Below, in pieces: positions 50,341 through 58,938 of a DNA stretch of 64,000 nucleotides. Source of the DNA: Neobacillus endophyticus (GTDB lineage: Bacteria; Bacillota; Bacilli; Bacillales; Cytobacillaceae). The stretch covers positions 2,810,001 through 2,874,000 of the forward strand of contig NZ_JABRWH010000001.1 in NCBI RefSeq assembly GCF_013248975.1. Reading direction: 5' to 3'. Below the pieces are notes generated by a model. It did not search any database. It worked only from the letters and a program-made list of their open reading frames with translations, and had not been told where the DNA came from. Position 1 is the stretch's first letter, and every line of letters begins with the position of its first letter. Made by a program: the position numbers and the translations under genes.

Positions 50341-50538
50341 ATGGGCTTTTATTATTTATTATTACTTTTTATAGGTATTGTTTTTCTTATAGTCGGCGTT
50401 TTGAAAAAGGGTGTTCCGAGTTCTTTTAAAATAGTAATCCTCCTATTTGTTATAGGCATATTATTAATTTTTATTTCAATATTTTTGTTGATGCCGGGTA
50501 GTTCGGATCTAATTTCAAAACTTTTAAAATTGAATTAA
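50341..50538 (+). CDS. Small two-helix membrane protein
   Basis: 65 residues, two membrane helices (YYLLLLFIGIVFLIVGVL and IVILLFVIGILLIFISIFLL) and almost no soluble part. AGAGATTG is a weak ribosome binding site. Unknown function; it stands alone between R9 and R10. Confidence 0.55.
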   Translation: MGFYYLLLLFIGIVFLIVGVLKKGVPSSFKIVILLFVIGILLIFISIFLLMPGSSDLISKLLKLN

Positions 50539-50570
50539 CTTGGTGTTTATCTTGAATTAGATTAAGAAAT

Positions 50571-50614
50571 GTCCTCCTAATAGGGCGAAATTCTTGAGGA
50601 TTGGGCTCATTTTG
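50571..50614 (+). repeat. Intergenic repeat R10 (degenerate)
   Basis: CTCCTAATAGGGCGAAATTC with the pairing partner GGATTGGGCTC; head weakly conserved. Confidence 0.6.
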
Positions 50615-50695
50615 CAATCTTGGACCATTTAATGGAGAAGGTTTAAATTGGTTATAAAATAATAAATTACTAAAGCTACGAAACGAGGAACGGCT

Positions 50696-51592
50696 ATGAC
50701 GAAAACAAAGTGGATTTTAATTTTGGTAAGTTTGATGGACTTGATACTTATCATCATGCATCTTACAAACTATTTCATTCTATTTTTAATGCCAACTGGA
50801 TATATAATTCCTTTAGCAATAAATATTATTGTTTTATTTGTAATTGGCTTCCGTTCTTCTCGCTTTTATAAATTTTGGACCATTATCGGTTTGATGATAG
50901 GTATTCCTATTTTAATAATACAGGGTTTTATGGTTTGGGTAATGGATAATAGCTATACAAAAACTGCTTCTCATTTTAGCCATCAATCACTCATTATCGA
51001 ATATCGGCATTTTACTTTTGGAGAAACAACTTATTTTTATAATTTTTACAAGACATCCTTCGGCTTTATTGGAAAGCGCCTCAATGATCAATCAATTTCA
51101 ATAATAATTCATCGCACGGAAAATCCGTCTGGAGTGGAGGCTAAAAGTGTTTTAGGTTTGGGTAAAGAAGAATGGATATCTGATGATATTGTTCGTTTCT
51201 CAACTAGAGAAGGAATGAAAGATGTATACTTAAAACCCTCTCATTCATCAATGAGTTCACGGGATGTCCAAAATAAAACTGAAAAAAAAGAGGAAAATAT
51301 AAAAACACTTCGTTACTCAGAAACTATAGCAGATATCAAAGCTTTTATCGTTAAGATGGAGAATAAAGAAGACGGTCAAACACTCACAGTAAATGGAAAC
51401 CGTTTAGAAGTACGCTATGATAAGGCCTCTGGTCAAAGTTGGATTGATGTAATCAACGATAATGATGAGGGGGCAATTCCTAGACAGCAATGTTCTCGTA
51501 TCGTATCGAATGAGGAAAGTGGATATTATATGCTGGAAGAATGTACACATCAATGGGAATACCCTCTGTATCCTATGGCAGACAATAATTGA
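50696..51592 (+). CDS. Membrane protein with large extracytoplasmic domain
   Basis: 298 residues. Three hydrophobic helices (about 5-25, 30-52 and 62-84) are followed by a beta-rich soluble domain (HQSLIIEYRHFTFGETTYFYNFYKTSFGF). The last third has NGNRLEVRYDKASGQSWIDVIN. CGAGGAACGG lies before the ATG. I cannot assign a family with confidence. It stands alone between R10 and R11. Confidence 0.65.
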   Translation: MTKTKWILILVSLMDLILIIMHLTNYFILFLMPTGYIIPLAINIIVLFVIGFRSSRFYKFWTIIGLMIGIPILIIQGFMVWVMDNSYTKTASHFSHQSLIIEYRHFTFGETTYFYNFYKTSFGFIGKRLNDQSISIIIHRTENPSGVEAKSVLGLGKEEWISDDIVRFSTREGMKDVYLKPSHSSMSSRDVQNKTEKKEENIKTLRYSETIADIKAFIVKMENKEDGQTLTVNGNRLEVRYDKASGQSWIDVINDNDEGAIPRQQCSRIVSNEESGYYMLEECTHQWEYPLYPMADNN

Positions 51593-51601
51593 CGCAGTTA
51601 A

Positions 51602-51775
51602 TTCAACAATCGGGCGCTTATCTCGAATAAGATTTAGCCATTGATCTTCCATAAAACGGGCGCTTTAATGAGCTAACTCAAGCCTAATTTCTCACTTAAA
51701 CCACGTGTGTGAAATTAGGCTTTTTATTTGGATTTCCTTAACGTTGTAAATCCTTATTTCCTGACGGTACCCCAT
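51602..51775 (+). repeat. Intergenic repeat R11 (double head, with tail)
   Basis: Two heads in tandem: TTCAACAATCGGGCGC (51602-51617) and TTCCATAAAACGGGCGC (51647-51663). Then hairpin AGCCTAATTTC / GAAATTAGGCT and the tail TTCCTTAACGTTGTAAATCC. Confidence 0.85.
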
Positions 51776-51817
51776 TATAAAGAAAAAGTGACGCTGAAGA
51801 CATATAATATGATACTT

Positions 51818-52771
51818 TTAAATTTGGCGATTCCGTCTAATTATGTCTCTGATTGCAGCTTCTGCCGAATCTCTCAACGAATATTTTGTGTTGAAACCGA
51901 GTTTTCGTATCTTGTTGTCATTCCAAATTCTATTCACTGTGAAAGTTTTCACTGCAAAAAGTGTTAATTTATTTGCAATTATTTGATCTTCCGTTAAGTT
52001 TTTCGGCAAGTGCAGTGTCTTGGAAATCTTCCCAGTTGCATTATCAATGGCTGTCTTTAATTGATTCCAAGTAGTATCGAATCCTTTAAGCAAAAAGATG
52101 CTATTATCATTTTCAGGTTCTTGATAAGTTCCTAACCAAGCCATTGCCCGACCAATGTCACGAGTATCAATGAGAGAAACTTTAGAATCACCATTTCCGA
52201 TCATCGGATATTGATCGCTGGCATGTGTGGCGTATAGCCTAGCAAAAAATGACGATTTATCCCTAACGCCAATTGTACTCGCCGGACGTAACACGATGGT
52301 TGTAATCCCGGTTTTTCGTCCTACTTCTTCGACTATTCTTTCTCTTTCAAGCAGTAAACCCTGTATTGGGTACTCAGGATGTGAAATATAGGATTCATCG
52401 ATCGGTTCGTTAGTTTGAAAATCATATATTACGATTGAACTTAGCTGAATAAATCGTGAAGCACCATGTAAAGCAGCTGCTTCAATAAGCATTCTTGTCA
52501 ATTTTATTTCCACTGAATCATTCAAGCTGATTTGAGTCTGCAGCTTCGTATCTGCTGTGCAATTATAAACGACTTCATGTCCTTCTATTACTTTTCCAAT
52601 AACTTCGGAATTAGAAAAGTCAATCCTAACGACATTTACACCCAAACTTTCTAAAAATGTTGTATCACTCGTTTCACGAACAGCTGTCGTTACTTGATGT
52701 CCAGCCAAATGTAATTGTTCAACAACATGGCTTCCAATAAACCCGGTACCTCCAAAGACAATTGCTTTCAT
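51818..52771 (-). CDS. NAD(P)-dependent epimerase/dehydratase (extended SDR)
   Basis: 317 residues. Rossmann motif GGTGFIGSHVVEQL at residues 8-21; a full YxxxK is not clear (the region IVIYDFQTNEPIDESYIS replaces it), so it may be an atypical, possibly NmrA-like or reductase-like member. ATTVVLRPASTIGVRDKSSFF follows. GGAGGG lies before its ATG. It is divergent from the hxlR gene, which probably controlled it before that gene was split. Confidence 0.85.
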   Translation of the reverse strand: MKAIVFGGTGFIGSHVVEQLHLAGHQVTTAVRETSDTTFLESLGVNVVRIDFSNSEVIGKVIEGHEVVYNCTADTKLQTQISLNDSVEIKLTRMLIEAAALHGASRFIQLSSIVIYDFQTNEPIDESYISHPEYPIQGLLLERERIVEEVGRKTGITTIVLRPASTIGVRDKSSFFARLYATHASDQYPMIGNGDSKVSLIDTRDIGRAMAWLGTYQEPENDNSIFLLKGFDTTWNQLKTAIDNATGKISKTLHLPKNLTEDQIIANKLTLFAVKTFTVNRIWNDNKIRKLGFNTKYSLRDSAEAAIRDIIRRNRQI

Positions 52772-52895
52772 GCTTTAATCCCTCCATTATTTACTAAAGC
52801 TCCATTTTTAACTATAATAATTGAAGTGCTATCATAATAAAAGTACTGATATTTTTTATAGCAACTATCCATATATATAGTAATGGAGGAATAAG

Positions 52896-53505
52896 ATGCT
52901 TAGATACTCTGAACATGACCATTCTCAATGTCCTATCGAAAAAACAATGAGTGTAATTGGTGGCAAGTGGACGTTTATGATTCTTAGAGACCTTTTCTCT
53001 GGTCCAAAGCGATATGGTGAATTGCAAAGGTCTTTAAATGGAATTAGTCCTAGAACTCTTTCGATGCGATTAAAAGAATTAGAAAATGAAGGGATTATTA
53101 TACGAGTGATTTACTCAGAAATTCCACCACATGTGGAATACTGTAAGCGCTTGGCCAAATTGAACACTTTTTGCTAATTAGTAGTGAACACTTTACTGGA
53201 AGTTAGTGCAGGAAATTTGTCACTTTACTTGGAGCCTCTGCGGGCAAGATTATGAGCCATGAAGCCAGATGTATCAAGAAATCTGGCTCATCCAAAGCAG
53301 GCTATCATGCCCGCCTCTCCAAATAAAGTGCACGTCTCTACTGGAAAAAAGTGTTCAATTTTATCGAGCAAAAACTGTTCAGTATTAATCGAGCGGTTAC
53401 AAATACTCTCTAACAGAAAAAGGGCAGACACTTCGTCCTATTTTCGAGGCAATGAAAGACTGGGGAAATGCATGGGATGTATTAGGGATTAGAGAAAAAG
53501 AATAG
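52896..53505 (+). pseudogene. HxlR-family regulator interrupted by a 260-bp insertion
   Basis: The 5' part (82 codons, MLRYSEHDHSQCPIEKTMSV ... IPPHVEY) is a typical HxlR winged-helix protein with conserved Cys in CPIEKTMSVIGGKW. It is broken at the TAC codon at 53139. The rest of the gene (SLTEKGQTLRPIFEAMKDWG ... DVLGIREKE, stop) resumes in frame at 53407 after the insertion. Removing the insert and one 5-bp duplication restores a 114-residue protein of normal length. The disrupted frame as it stands ends after 93 codons. Confidence 0.9.
53142..53401. mobile_element. 260-bp non-autonomous insertion (MITE-like, IS21-type ends)
   Basis: It begins TGTAAGCGCT and ends AGCGGTTACA (inverted repeat, 9 of 10), with 5-bp target duplication AATAC at 53137-53141 and 53402-53406. 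Each end contains two copies of a TGAACACTTT-type motif in the same order (left about 53161 and 53187; right, on the complement, at mirrored places), as expected for transposase-binding repeats of IS21-like elements. No transposase gene inside; the middle forms a hairpin (GAGCCTCTGCGGGC ... GCCCGCCTCTCC). Confidence 0.85.
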
Positions 53506-53515
53506 GTCACTGTTA

Positions 53516-53571
53516 TTCCATTATAGGGCGCGATTCTTGAACAAGGAAAAGCGCTCATTTTTCATTTTAGG
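53516..53571 (+). repeat. Intergenic repeat R12
   Basis: Head variant TTCCATTATAGGGCGC, stem GGGCGC / GCGCTC, T-rich tail, right after the hxlR end. Confidence 0.75.
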
Positions 53572-53862
53572 GACATTTAACGTGAATATATAGGTATTCT
53601 TTTATAGATCGAATTCTGGACAATCTCTATAAACTTTTATTCATAACCTAAAGGAATTTGACTGTTTTTAAGCTATTTTTGTTTTCTCGAATTGTTCAAT
53701 GACACGATGCTATTTCGGGGGGATTTATTATTAGAAAACTATTTAAAATATAAGGTTATAATAATTACAATTTTCAAACTTTTTACACAAATTTAATGTT
53801 TTTAGTATATAAAACAAGTTATAATTATATTAATGAATTTTATTGTGAGGTGCAAATTAGTA
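53572..53862. other. AT-rich stretch without genes
   Basis: No supported gene; very AT-rich towards the right. A TATAAAAC/TATAAT pair (53807-53829) could be the promoter of the next small gene. Confidence 0.4.
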
Positions 53863-54114
53863 ATGAATTATTATGAAAAGTTACCTGTTGAGTTTTTAAT
53901 TCGTTTTTATAATGAAATCAAGAAGAATATCGAAAATGAGTTACTTACCGATAAAATGTATTATGAGTTATACTTAATTTTTTGTGTTGCTAAAAATAAA
54001 GGAATTTCTTTAGACCTACCATCAAATTTTCATAAAATAGTTAATCTGCAGGTATTGAATAATTTATTACAATCGGAACCAAAAGGAACAGGGAATAGTC
54101 TACATATAGCTTAA
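53863..54114 (+). CDS. 83-residue helical protein of unknown function
   Basis: ATG at 53863 with GTGAGGTG twelve bases upstream. An amphipathic, Leu/Tyr-rich sequence MNYYEKLPVEFLIRFYNEIK ... MYYELYLIFCVAKNKGISL without a membrane helix. It resembles short regulatory-type proteins of spore-formers, but I do not recognise it. An in-frame ATG at 53833 has no site. Confidence 0.6.
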   Translation: MNYYEKLPVEFLIRFYNEIKKNIENELLTDKMYYELYLIFCVAKNKGISLDLPSNFHKIVNLQVLNNLLQSEPKGTGNSLHIA

Positions 54115-54360
54115 CTAATGTGATAATGATAATGGTTGCCAAAAAATAACCACTATGTGAGAAAAGATGTTACAAGTATCCTAATAAAGTAAAAACAGTA
54201 ACCCCAGGTATTAAGTTATCTGGCTTTTTTATTTGTTCATCAGTCTGGGGTCCCGTCACTTTTCTTATTGAAGAAACCAGCTAATAGTTTGTCAATATTT
54301 TTCATTAAAAATCTTAAAAATCACATGATCTACTAAAAATGTGCATGCCAAATAAACTAT
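54115..54360. other. Intergenic stretch
   Basis: Holds a weak hairpin (CCCAGGTAT ... TATCTGG followed by T6, about 54204-54232) that may terminate the preceding gene. No gene seen. Confidence 0.45.
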
Positions 54361-54470
54361 CGGGTTGCTTTTCTTCAATAACGATCTTCAACAATCGGGC
54401 GCTTTTCCAGAGCAACAAGAAAGCCAAATTTCTTAATTTTAATATTGAGAAATTTGGCTTTTTATTTTGG
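54361..54470 (+). repeat. Intergenic repeat R13 (extended head)
   Basis: CGGGTTGCTTTTCTTCAATA extension, head TTCAACAATCGGGCGC (54387-54402), hairpin GCCAAATTTCT / AGAAATTTGGC, T-run. Confidence 0.85.
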
Positions 54471-54528
54471 AATTGGAAATACCGATAAAAAAAGACCAAA
54501 TGTAATAGTCCATCTGATCTTTCTCTTC

Positions 54529-55035
54529 TTATCGCGTTAAAGCCATATGCGTACTCATGAAATCGTTCAAAACTGCAAATGCGTTCATCATTTCTTCATA
54601 ATGTAGCTTTTCTTCTTCATCTTTTACCAATTCTTTAATATTCTTTTCAAGCGAATAACCTTTTTCATAGAGCCAGATAAATCCCTCTATAGATTTATCT
54701 ATAGCCATTGCTACCTTATCATTTGGAACAATATCTCCTGTTTGGATTCCTCTATATTTAATCAACTGCAAATCCATCACTTGATAGACCAGACGTTCTT
54801 CTTTGTTTTCATTTTTGTTTAAGGCATTTAAATACTGACGGATTTCTTCTATTTCTTCCTCCTCCATTTCTTGCTCCTTTTTCTCTCTTTTTAGCTCTTC
54901 TTCTTCCATTTCTTGCTCCTCTTTCTCTCTTTTTAGCTCTTCCTCTTCCCGTTTTCGGTCCCGTCTTGCCGTTATGTAATTACTGAGAGAGAGAATAAAA
55001 GCTATCAATGATAGGCATAATGAAAAAGTTGACAC
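54529..55035 (-). CDS. Membrane-anchored coiled-coil protein (DUF4760-like)
   Basis: 168 residues from GTG with AAGGGAAGTGAG upstream. One N-terminal membrane helix (FSLCLSLIAFILSLSNYI) is followed by a highly charged coiled coil with two tandem copies of a 16-residue unit (LKREKEEQEMEEEE), then a globular part (QVMDLQLIKYRGIQTGDIVP ... HYEEMMNAFAVLNDFM). The second half resembles the DUF4760/phospholipid-associated group only loosely. Function unknown. Confidence 0.6.
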   Translation of the reverse strand: MSTFSLCLSLIAFILSLSNYITARRDRKREEEELKREKEEQEMEEEELKREKKEQEMEEEEIEEIRQYLNALNKNENKEERLVYQVMDLQLIKYRGIQTGDIVPNDKVAMAIDKSIEGFIWLYEKGYSLEKNIKELVKDEEEKLHYEEMMNAFAVLNDFMSTHMALTR

Positions 55036-55146
55036 AAACGCTCACTTCCCTTGTCTTTTGGTATAAAGAGGGTAAAAATAACATACAAGTAAATGGTGGA
55101 GGAAAGGAGCAAGCTCCTTCCCTCCGTTTGAGGTTCTTAGAACTCC

Positions 55147-55410
55147 TTAACGCTTCCGACGTTGGGAGTTCTTTTTCTTTTTCTTCTTTTGTTTAGCGAG
55201 CTCTATCTTTAACTGGAGGTAGAGGCGCTTTTCTCTTTGCTCTAGGTAGCGCAGAGTCGCAACACCTAAAACAACCAAAGAAGCTAAGATTCCTTTATCA
55301 CACACTTTTCTTCTTTTATTCATTCCCAAATAGATAATAAACCATTTTATAAAAAGAGTTGTTAAAAACAACAAAGTTGCGAAAACAGCCTTTATTTTAT
55401 TTAAAAGCAT
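55147..55410 (-). CDS. Possible small membrane protein with poly-lysine tail
   Basis: About 87 codons from the ATG at 55408-55410; two hydrophobic segments (KIKAVFATLLFLTTLFIKWFI, KGILASLVVLGVATLRY) and a C-terminal Lys-rich tail (AKQKKKKKKNSQRRKR). No clear ribosome binding site. It may be a remnant; the plus strand nearby carries a broken HAD gene. Confidence 0.35.
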   Translation of the reverse strand: MLLNKIKAVFATLLFLTTLFIKWFIIYLGMNKRRKVCDKGILASLVVLGVATLRYLEQREKRLYLQLKIELAKQKKKKKKNSQRRKR

Positions 55411-55500
55411 GGATGCCAAGCTTTCGCCTGTCTTTTTATTTTCAGGAGGTCCGGTGGTATAAGCTGCAAAGGGCGCGGCCATGCACCTTAAAGGCATGGT

Positions 55501-55650
55501 GGGCAAGCTTTAGGCTTGGATATGTGTTACCCTGTTGCAATGGGAAATTCCATAACAGAACTAAAAGAATTAGCTAAAGAAGCAACTGAGACCAATGATA
55601 ACGATGGAGTGGCAAAAACTTTGGATTCCTTATTCAACGGGTTGCGTTAG
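55501..55650 (+). pseudogene. C-terminal stub of a Cof-type HAD hydrolase
   Basis: Frame from about 55519 to the TAG at 55648-55650 reads DMCYPVAMGNSITELKELAK then EATETNDNDGVAKTLDSLF. This is the last 40 residues of HAD-IIB phosphatases (VAMGN-A-x-x-x-x-K and T-N-x-x-D-G-V). The catalytic N-terminal part is missing. Confidence 0.8.
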
Positions 55651-55697
55651 CTCAATATGACATAGTGGTAAAGTATTAATTTTTTTATATATAGATC

Positions 55698-55830
55698 TTC
55701 AGCAATCGGGCGCTTTTCTCAAGTAACCAAAAATCCCAATATCTCAAATTTTAATACTGAGATATTGGGATTTTTTCTTTTGGAATCTCCTTAACGTTGT
55801 AAATTCACGTTTTGCTGGTGTCATAGCCCA
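55698..55830 (+). repeat. Intergenic repeat R14 (head, hairpin, tail)
   Basis: Head TTCAGCAATCGGGCGC (55698-55713), CTTTTCTCAAGTAACC, hairpin CCCAATATCTCA / TGAGATATTGGG, T6, then tail TCTCCTTAACGTTGTAAATT and GTTTTGCTGGTG. Nearly the same arrangement as R16. Confidence 0.9.
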
Positions 55831-56132
55831 GGACGGAAAAATAGAAAACCCATCCTATGGGCGAGCATGAAGATGGGTTTTAACATCAACCAAGAATAAT
55901 CTTGGTGGTCAACTATATTATGTGTTTAAACTACAAAATTATCCATCTTATGCTGATTCTTATAAAGATTAACTGTTCTTGGTATATATTGTAAAATCAC
56001 TTAGATTGCGCTGAAGGCTGAAAGGCTGACTTTAATTTACCGAAAAACAGTCAGTAAGAAAGTCTCATACTAACTTTCAAAAAAAAGGAAAGGATAAGAA
56101 TAAAACATTAATTGTAGATTGGGGCTACAACA
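55831..56132. other. Intergenic stretch before the CBO0543 gene
   Basis: Contains a hairpin (AAAACCCATC ... GATGGGTTTT, about 55846-55880). No gene recognised. Confidence 0.45.
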
Positions 56133-56594
56133 ATGCTATTTCTTATCCTTTTTGTAATAGTTTTAAATTTAGCCGTTATTTTTATACCAAAAAGATTATC
56201 TGGCATTGAGATGTTGAGTATTATTTTATTCTCGCATGCTTTAGAGGTATTAGCTAATTATATTTTTGACGTAATGTACAATGTGTATGGATATTTTGAT
56301 AAAGGTCCAGAATGGGGAAGCTTTATTTACGTTTATGGGATCTATCCATCTATCGGCATTTTATTTTTGAATTTTTTCCCCTATAGAAAGAGATTAATGA
56401 AAAAAATTCTTTATATAGCAGCATGGGTTTTGATTGCATTAATATTTGAAAGGTTCTTTTTATGGAGTAAAACATTTTATTATGATGGTTGGAATACCTG
56501 GTATTCGTTATTACTTTATCCTTTTTTATATTTGGCTTTAGTACTATCTAATAAATTCACGCGATATCTTGTCAGAAAAGTTCAACTAGAATGA
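56133..56594 (+). CDS. CBO0543-family multi-span membrane protein
   Basis: 153 residues with four to five membrane helices. The conserved DVMYNVYGYFDKGPEWGSFI and the final helix with WYSLLLYPFLYLALVLSNKF place it in this family of uncharacterised Firmicutes proteins. The ribosome binding site is weak (GGGG 13 bases upstream). Function unknown. Confidence 0.75.
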   Translation: MLFLILFVIVLNLAVIFIPKRLSGIEMLSIILFSHALEVLANYIFDVMYNVYGYFDKGPEWGSFIYVYGIYPSIGILFLNFFPYRKRLMKKILYIAAWVLIALIFERFFLWSKTFYYDGWNTWYSLLLYPFLYLALVLSNKFTRYLVRKVQLE

Positions 56595-56854
56595 TGAGCT
56601 TTTCTGCTCTTATTTTAAAATCAAATATTATTTAATGGGTAATTTTTTTCATATCCATTCACATGTTTTGTGAAAAAATCCAAGTATTATATAATTTGGT
56701 TCGATTTAATAACTTCAAGTTTTTCCTTTATTTTTTCTAAGGCATTTTTGCTGTATTGGTTTCAATACTTTTGCAAAAATAAAAAAACATCTGGATTTCA
56801 GGTTTTTAAAGAAAAAATGTTTGTAATCAAAAGAAATAAACAGGAGAAATGATT
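56595..56854. other. Spacer between CBO0543 and DUF3231 genes
   Basis: AT-rich with no gene I can support; a 60-codon reading frame here has no ribosome binding site. Confidence 0.4.
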
Positions 56855-57853
56855 ATGACAACAAAAGCAGATTTAACTTCATCGGAAATTGCAAACCTTT
56901 GGATTGCGTACATTGATATGAACGCAATGGTAATAAAATTAAAATATGTCCTTAAAATAATGGAAGACACAGAAATTCGTCCAATTATCGAAAAAACGAA
57001 CCAAGTATCCGAGAGCAGTTTGAACCAGCTTAAACAAATTTTCAATAAGGAAAACTTTGCGATGCCATTGGGTTTTACAGAAGCTGATGTAAATTTAGCT
57101 GCTCCTCGGTTATTTTCAGATACCTTTTTTCTAGTGTTTCTTCAAAATAAAATGGATATGAATTTAAACGCCTATTCAATGGCGTTATCTCATGCAACTC
57201 GTCCTGATATTCGTCATTTTTTTCAAGAATGTTTAACTACTTCTATCCAAATTTTTAATGAAGCAACCGATATGATGCTGGCAAAAGGAATCTATGTAAG
57301 ACCCCCTTTTATTCCAACTCCGAAATCGGTGGATATGACTGAAAGGCAAAGTTTCTTATCGGGTTGGCTCGGAAATAAAAGACCGTTAACGGCAATTGAA
57401 ATCGACCAATTGTTTTTCTCCATAAGTCGCAATGCATTAGGTCACGCATTATTACTCGGTTACAGCCAAGTAGCAAAATCCAAAGAGGTACGAGAACATA
57501 TGCGCCGTGGTGCTGATATTGCAAAAAAACACGTGGAAATTTTTAGTAAGATTTTATTGGAAGAAGATATTCCGGCTCCTATGATTTGGTCCCGTAAAAT
57601 TGAAGATACGACGATTTCTCCTTTTTCGGACAAACTTTTGATGTTTGAAGTTGCAGGCACAACGGAAGCTGGCATCGGTTATTACGGACGGTCGTTATCT
57701 GCAGCACAACGTCGTGATTTAGGGGCACATTACTTAAAAGCAATAACAGATAGCCTTTTATTTGGAGAAGATGCAGCGAATATTACCATTAAGAATGCTT
57801 GGCTTGAAGAACCACCTCAAGCAATCGACTTTAGTAAAAAAGTGAAAGGTTAA
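56855..57853 (+). CDS. DUF3231 family protein
   Basis: 332 residues starting at ATG 56855, eight bases after AGGAG. Two repeated helical-bundle halves (residues about 5-160 and 175-325); each has SSEIANLWIAYIDMNAMVIKLK-type and ...FFQECLTTSIQIFNEATDMM-type helices with conserved His/Glu, ferritin-like in pattern. Such proteins are common in Bacillus, some in spores, without known function. Confidence 0.85.
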   Translation: MTTKADLTSSEIANLWIAYIDMNAMVIKLKYVLKIMEDTEIRPIIEKTNQVSESSLNQLKQIFNKENFAMPLGFTEADVNLAAPRLFSDTFFLVFLQNKMDMNLNAYSMALSHATRPDIRHFFQECLTTSIQIFNEATDMMLAKGIYVRPPFIPTPKSVDMTERQSFLSGWLGNKRPLTAIEIDQLFFSISRNALGHALLLGYSQVAKSKEVREHMRRGADIAKKHVEIFSKILLEEDIPAPMIWSRKIEDTTISPFSDKLLMFEVAGTTEAGIGYYGRSLSAAQRRDLGAHYLKAITDSLLFGEDAANITIKNAWLEEPPQAIDFSKKVKG

Positions 57854-58076
57854 AATAGATGGTTCCAAAAATTTAATAGCTAATTTCGAATAATTCAACT
57901 TTTTAAACGCCTCCTATTAATTTGGAATTGAAAAGAAGGCTTTTGGGTGAAATGAATACTTAGCGTAGACCCAAACCTACAATAAATGTTTTTTATGCTT
58001 TTCTTAATTGGATTATTTATTTTTGTAGTCTAAAGAAAAAAACAAATTTTTTAAATAGAAAAAGGAGTGAGAATCA
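57854..58076. other. Spacer after the DUF3231 gene
   Basis: A modest inverted repeat near 57906-57944 (CGCCTCCTATTAATTT ... AAGAAGGC) may be a terminator. No gene seen. Confidence 0.4.
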
Positions 58077-58330
58077 ATGGTATATGATAATGAAATACTT
58101 ACTGATCTAGAAAAAGGAAGGGAATTTTCAGATGGGATATAGCAGGATTTCTTAATTTTAAACAAAATATTACTATCTTATGTTCGGATACAAACGTTTT
58201 TGATTCTGATGATACTAATGTGAAATTTAAGGTAAAGGATTTACTTGAAACATTCATTCATTCCAATAACATTGTTGGTTACATAAAGCCGAATGTGAAG
58301 AGCTTAATTTATATTGTAGAAAGGATTTAA
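58077..58330 (+). pseudogene. Possible frameshifted small gene
   Basis: ATG 58077 with an excellent AAAGGAGTGAG site opens a frame (MVYDNEILTDLEKGREFSDG) that stops at 58142. A second frame continues from about 58100 to 58330 (DIAGFLNFKQNITILCSDTN ... VKSLIYIVERI). A two-base shift around 58135-58142 would join them into about 83 codons. Product not recognised. Confidence 0.4.
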
Positions 58331-58495
58331 TAAATACTTAGCATCCTTTCGAGGTCTTTCAGAAATGAAAAAAGACTATTCCTTATGAATAGCTTTTTTA
58401 TTCAGGTAATATTTTGGTATATATTACAAATTAATGATAATTTCCCTTGTTCTGTGCAGGATAATAATTATTAAAGTTATCCTGGAGGGCTTAGT

Positions 58496-58690
58496 ATGTT
58501 CAGCAGAGGAACCAAGATCACAACATTATTTTGGATTGCTATATGTGGTGTGTTTTTAACGACGATTTATTCAATAATACTTGCTATCTTAGGCATTAAA
58601 TCTATGACAATGATTAGTTATATATACAAGCAAAATAAAAAACGGGCTCAACAAGAAAATTCAAATAATGTAAAGCGTTTGTTTAAATAA
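58496..58690 (+). CDS. Small membrane protein with basic tail
   Basis: 64 residues; CTGGAGGG precedes the ATG. Two hydrophobic segments or one long one (TTLFWIAICGVFLTTIYSIILAILGI) and a Lys/Arg/Gln-rich cytoplasmic tail (YKQNKKRAQQENSNNVKRLF). Unknown function. Confidence 0.6.
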   Translation: MFSRGTKITTLFWIAICGVFLTTIYSIILAILGIKSMTMISYIYKQNKKRAQQENSNNVKRLFK

Positions 58691-58760
58691 CCCATCTCTT
58701 CCACTAACTTTAAAAATAAAGGAAAGGATAAGGAAAAAGAGCCCCACTTAGACTATAAGT

Positions 58761-58837
58761 GCTTTACATCAATAACGATCTTCAACAATCGGGCGCGATT
58801 CTTTAAAAAGAATTGTGCTATTTCTTTATGTAAAGGG
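58761..58837 (+). repeat. Intergenic repeat R15 (extended head)
   Basis: GTGCTTTACATCAATAACGA extension, head TTCAACAATCGGGCGC (58781-58796), stem GCGCGATTCTT / AAGAATTGTGC, then TTTCTTTATGTAAAGGG. Confidence 0.85.
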
Positions 58838-58938
58838 AAAATGGCTTGGAAACCGTTGTCTGGTTGCAAGCCATTTTTATTGTCACATATTTTTTGAGAA
58901 CCGGTTTTATAAGGTTTGAACCTCTATTTATGCCGGTA

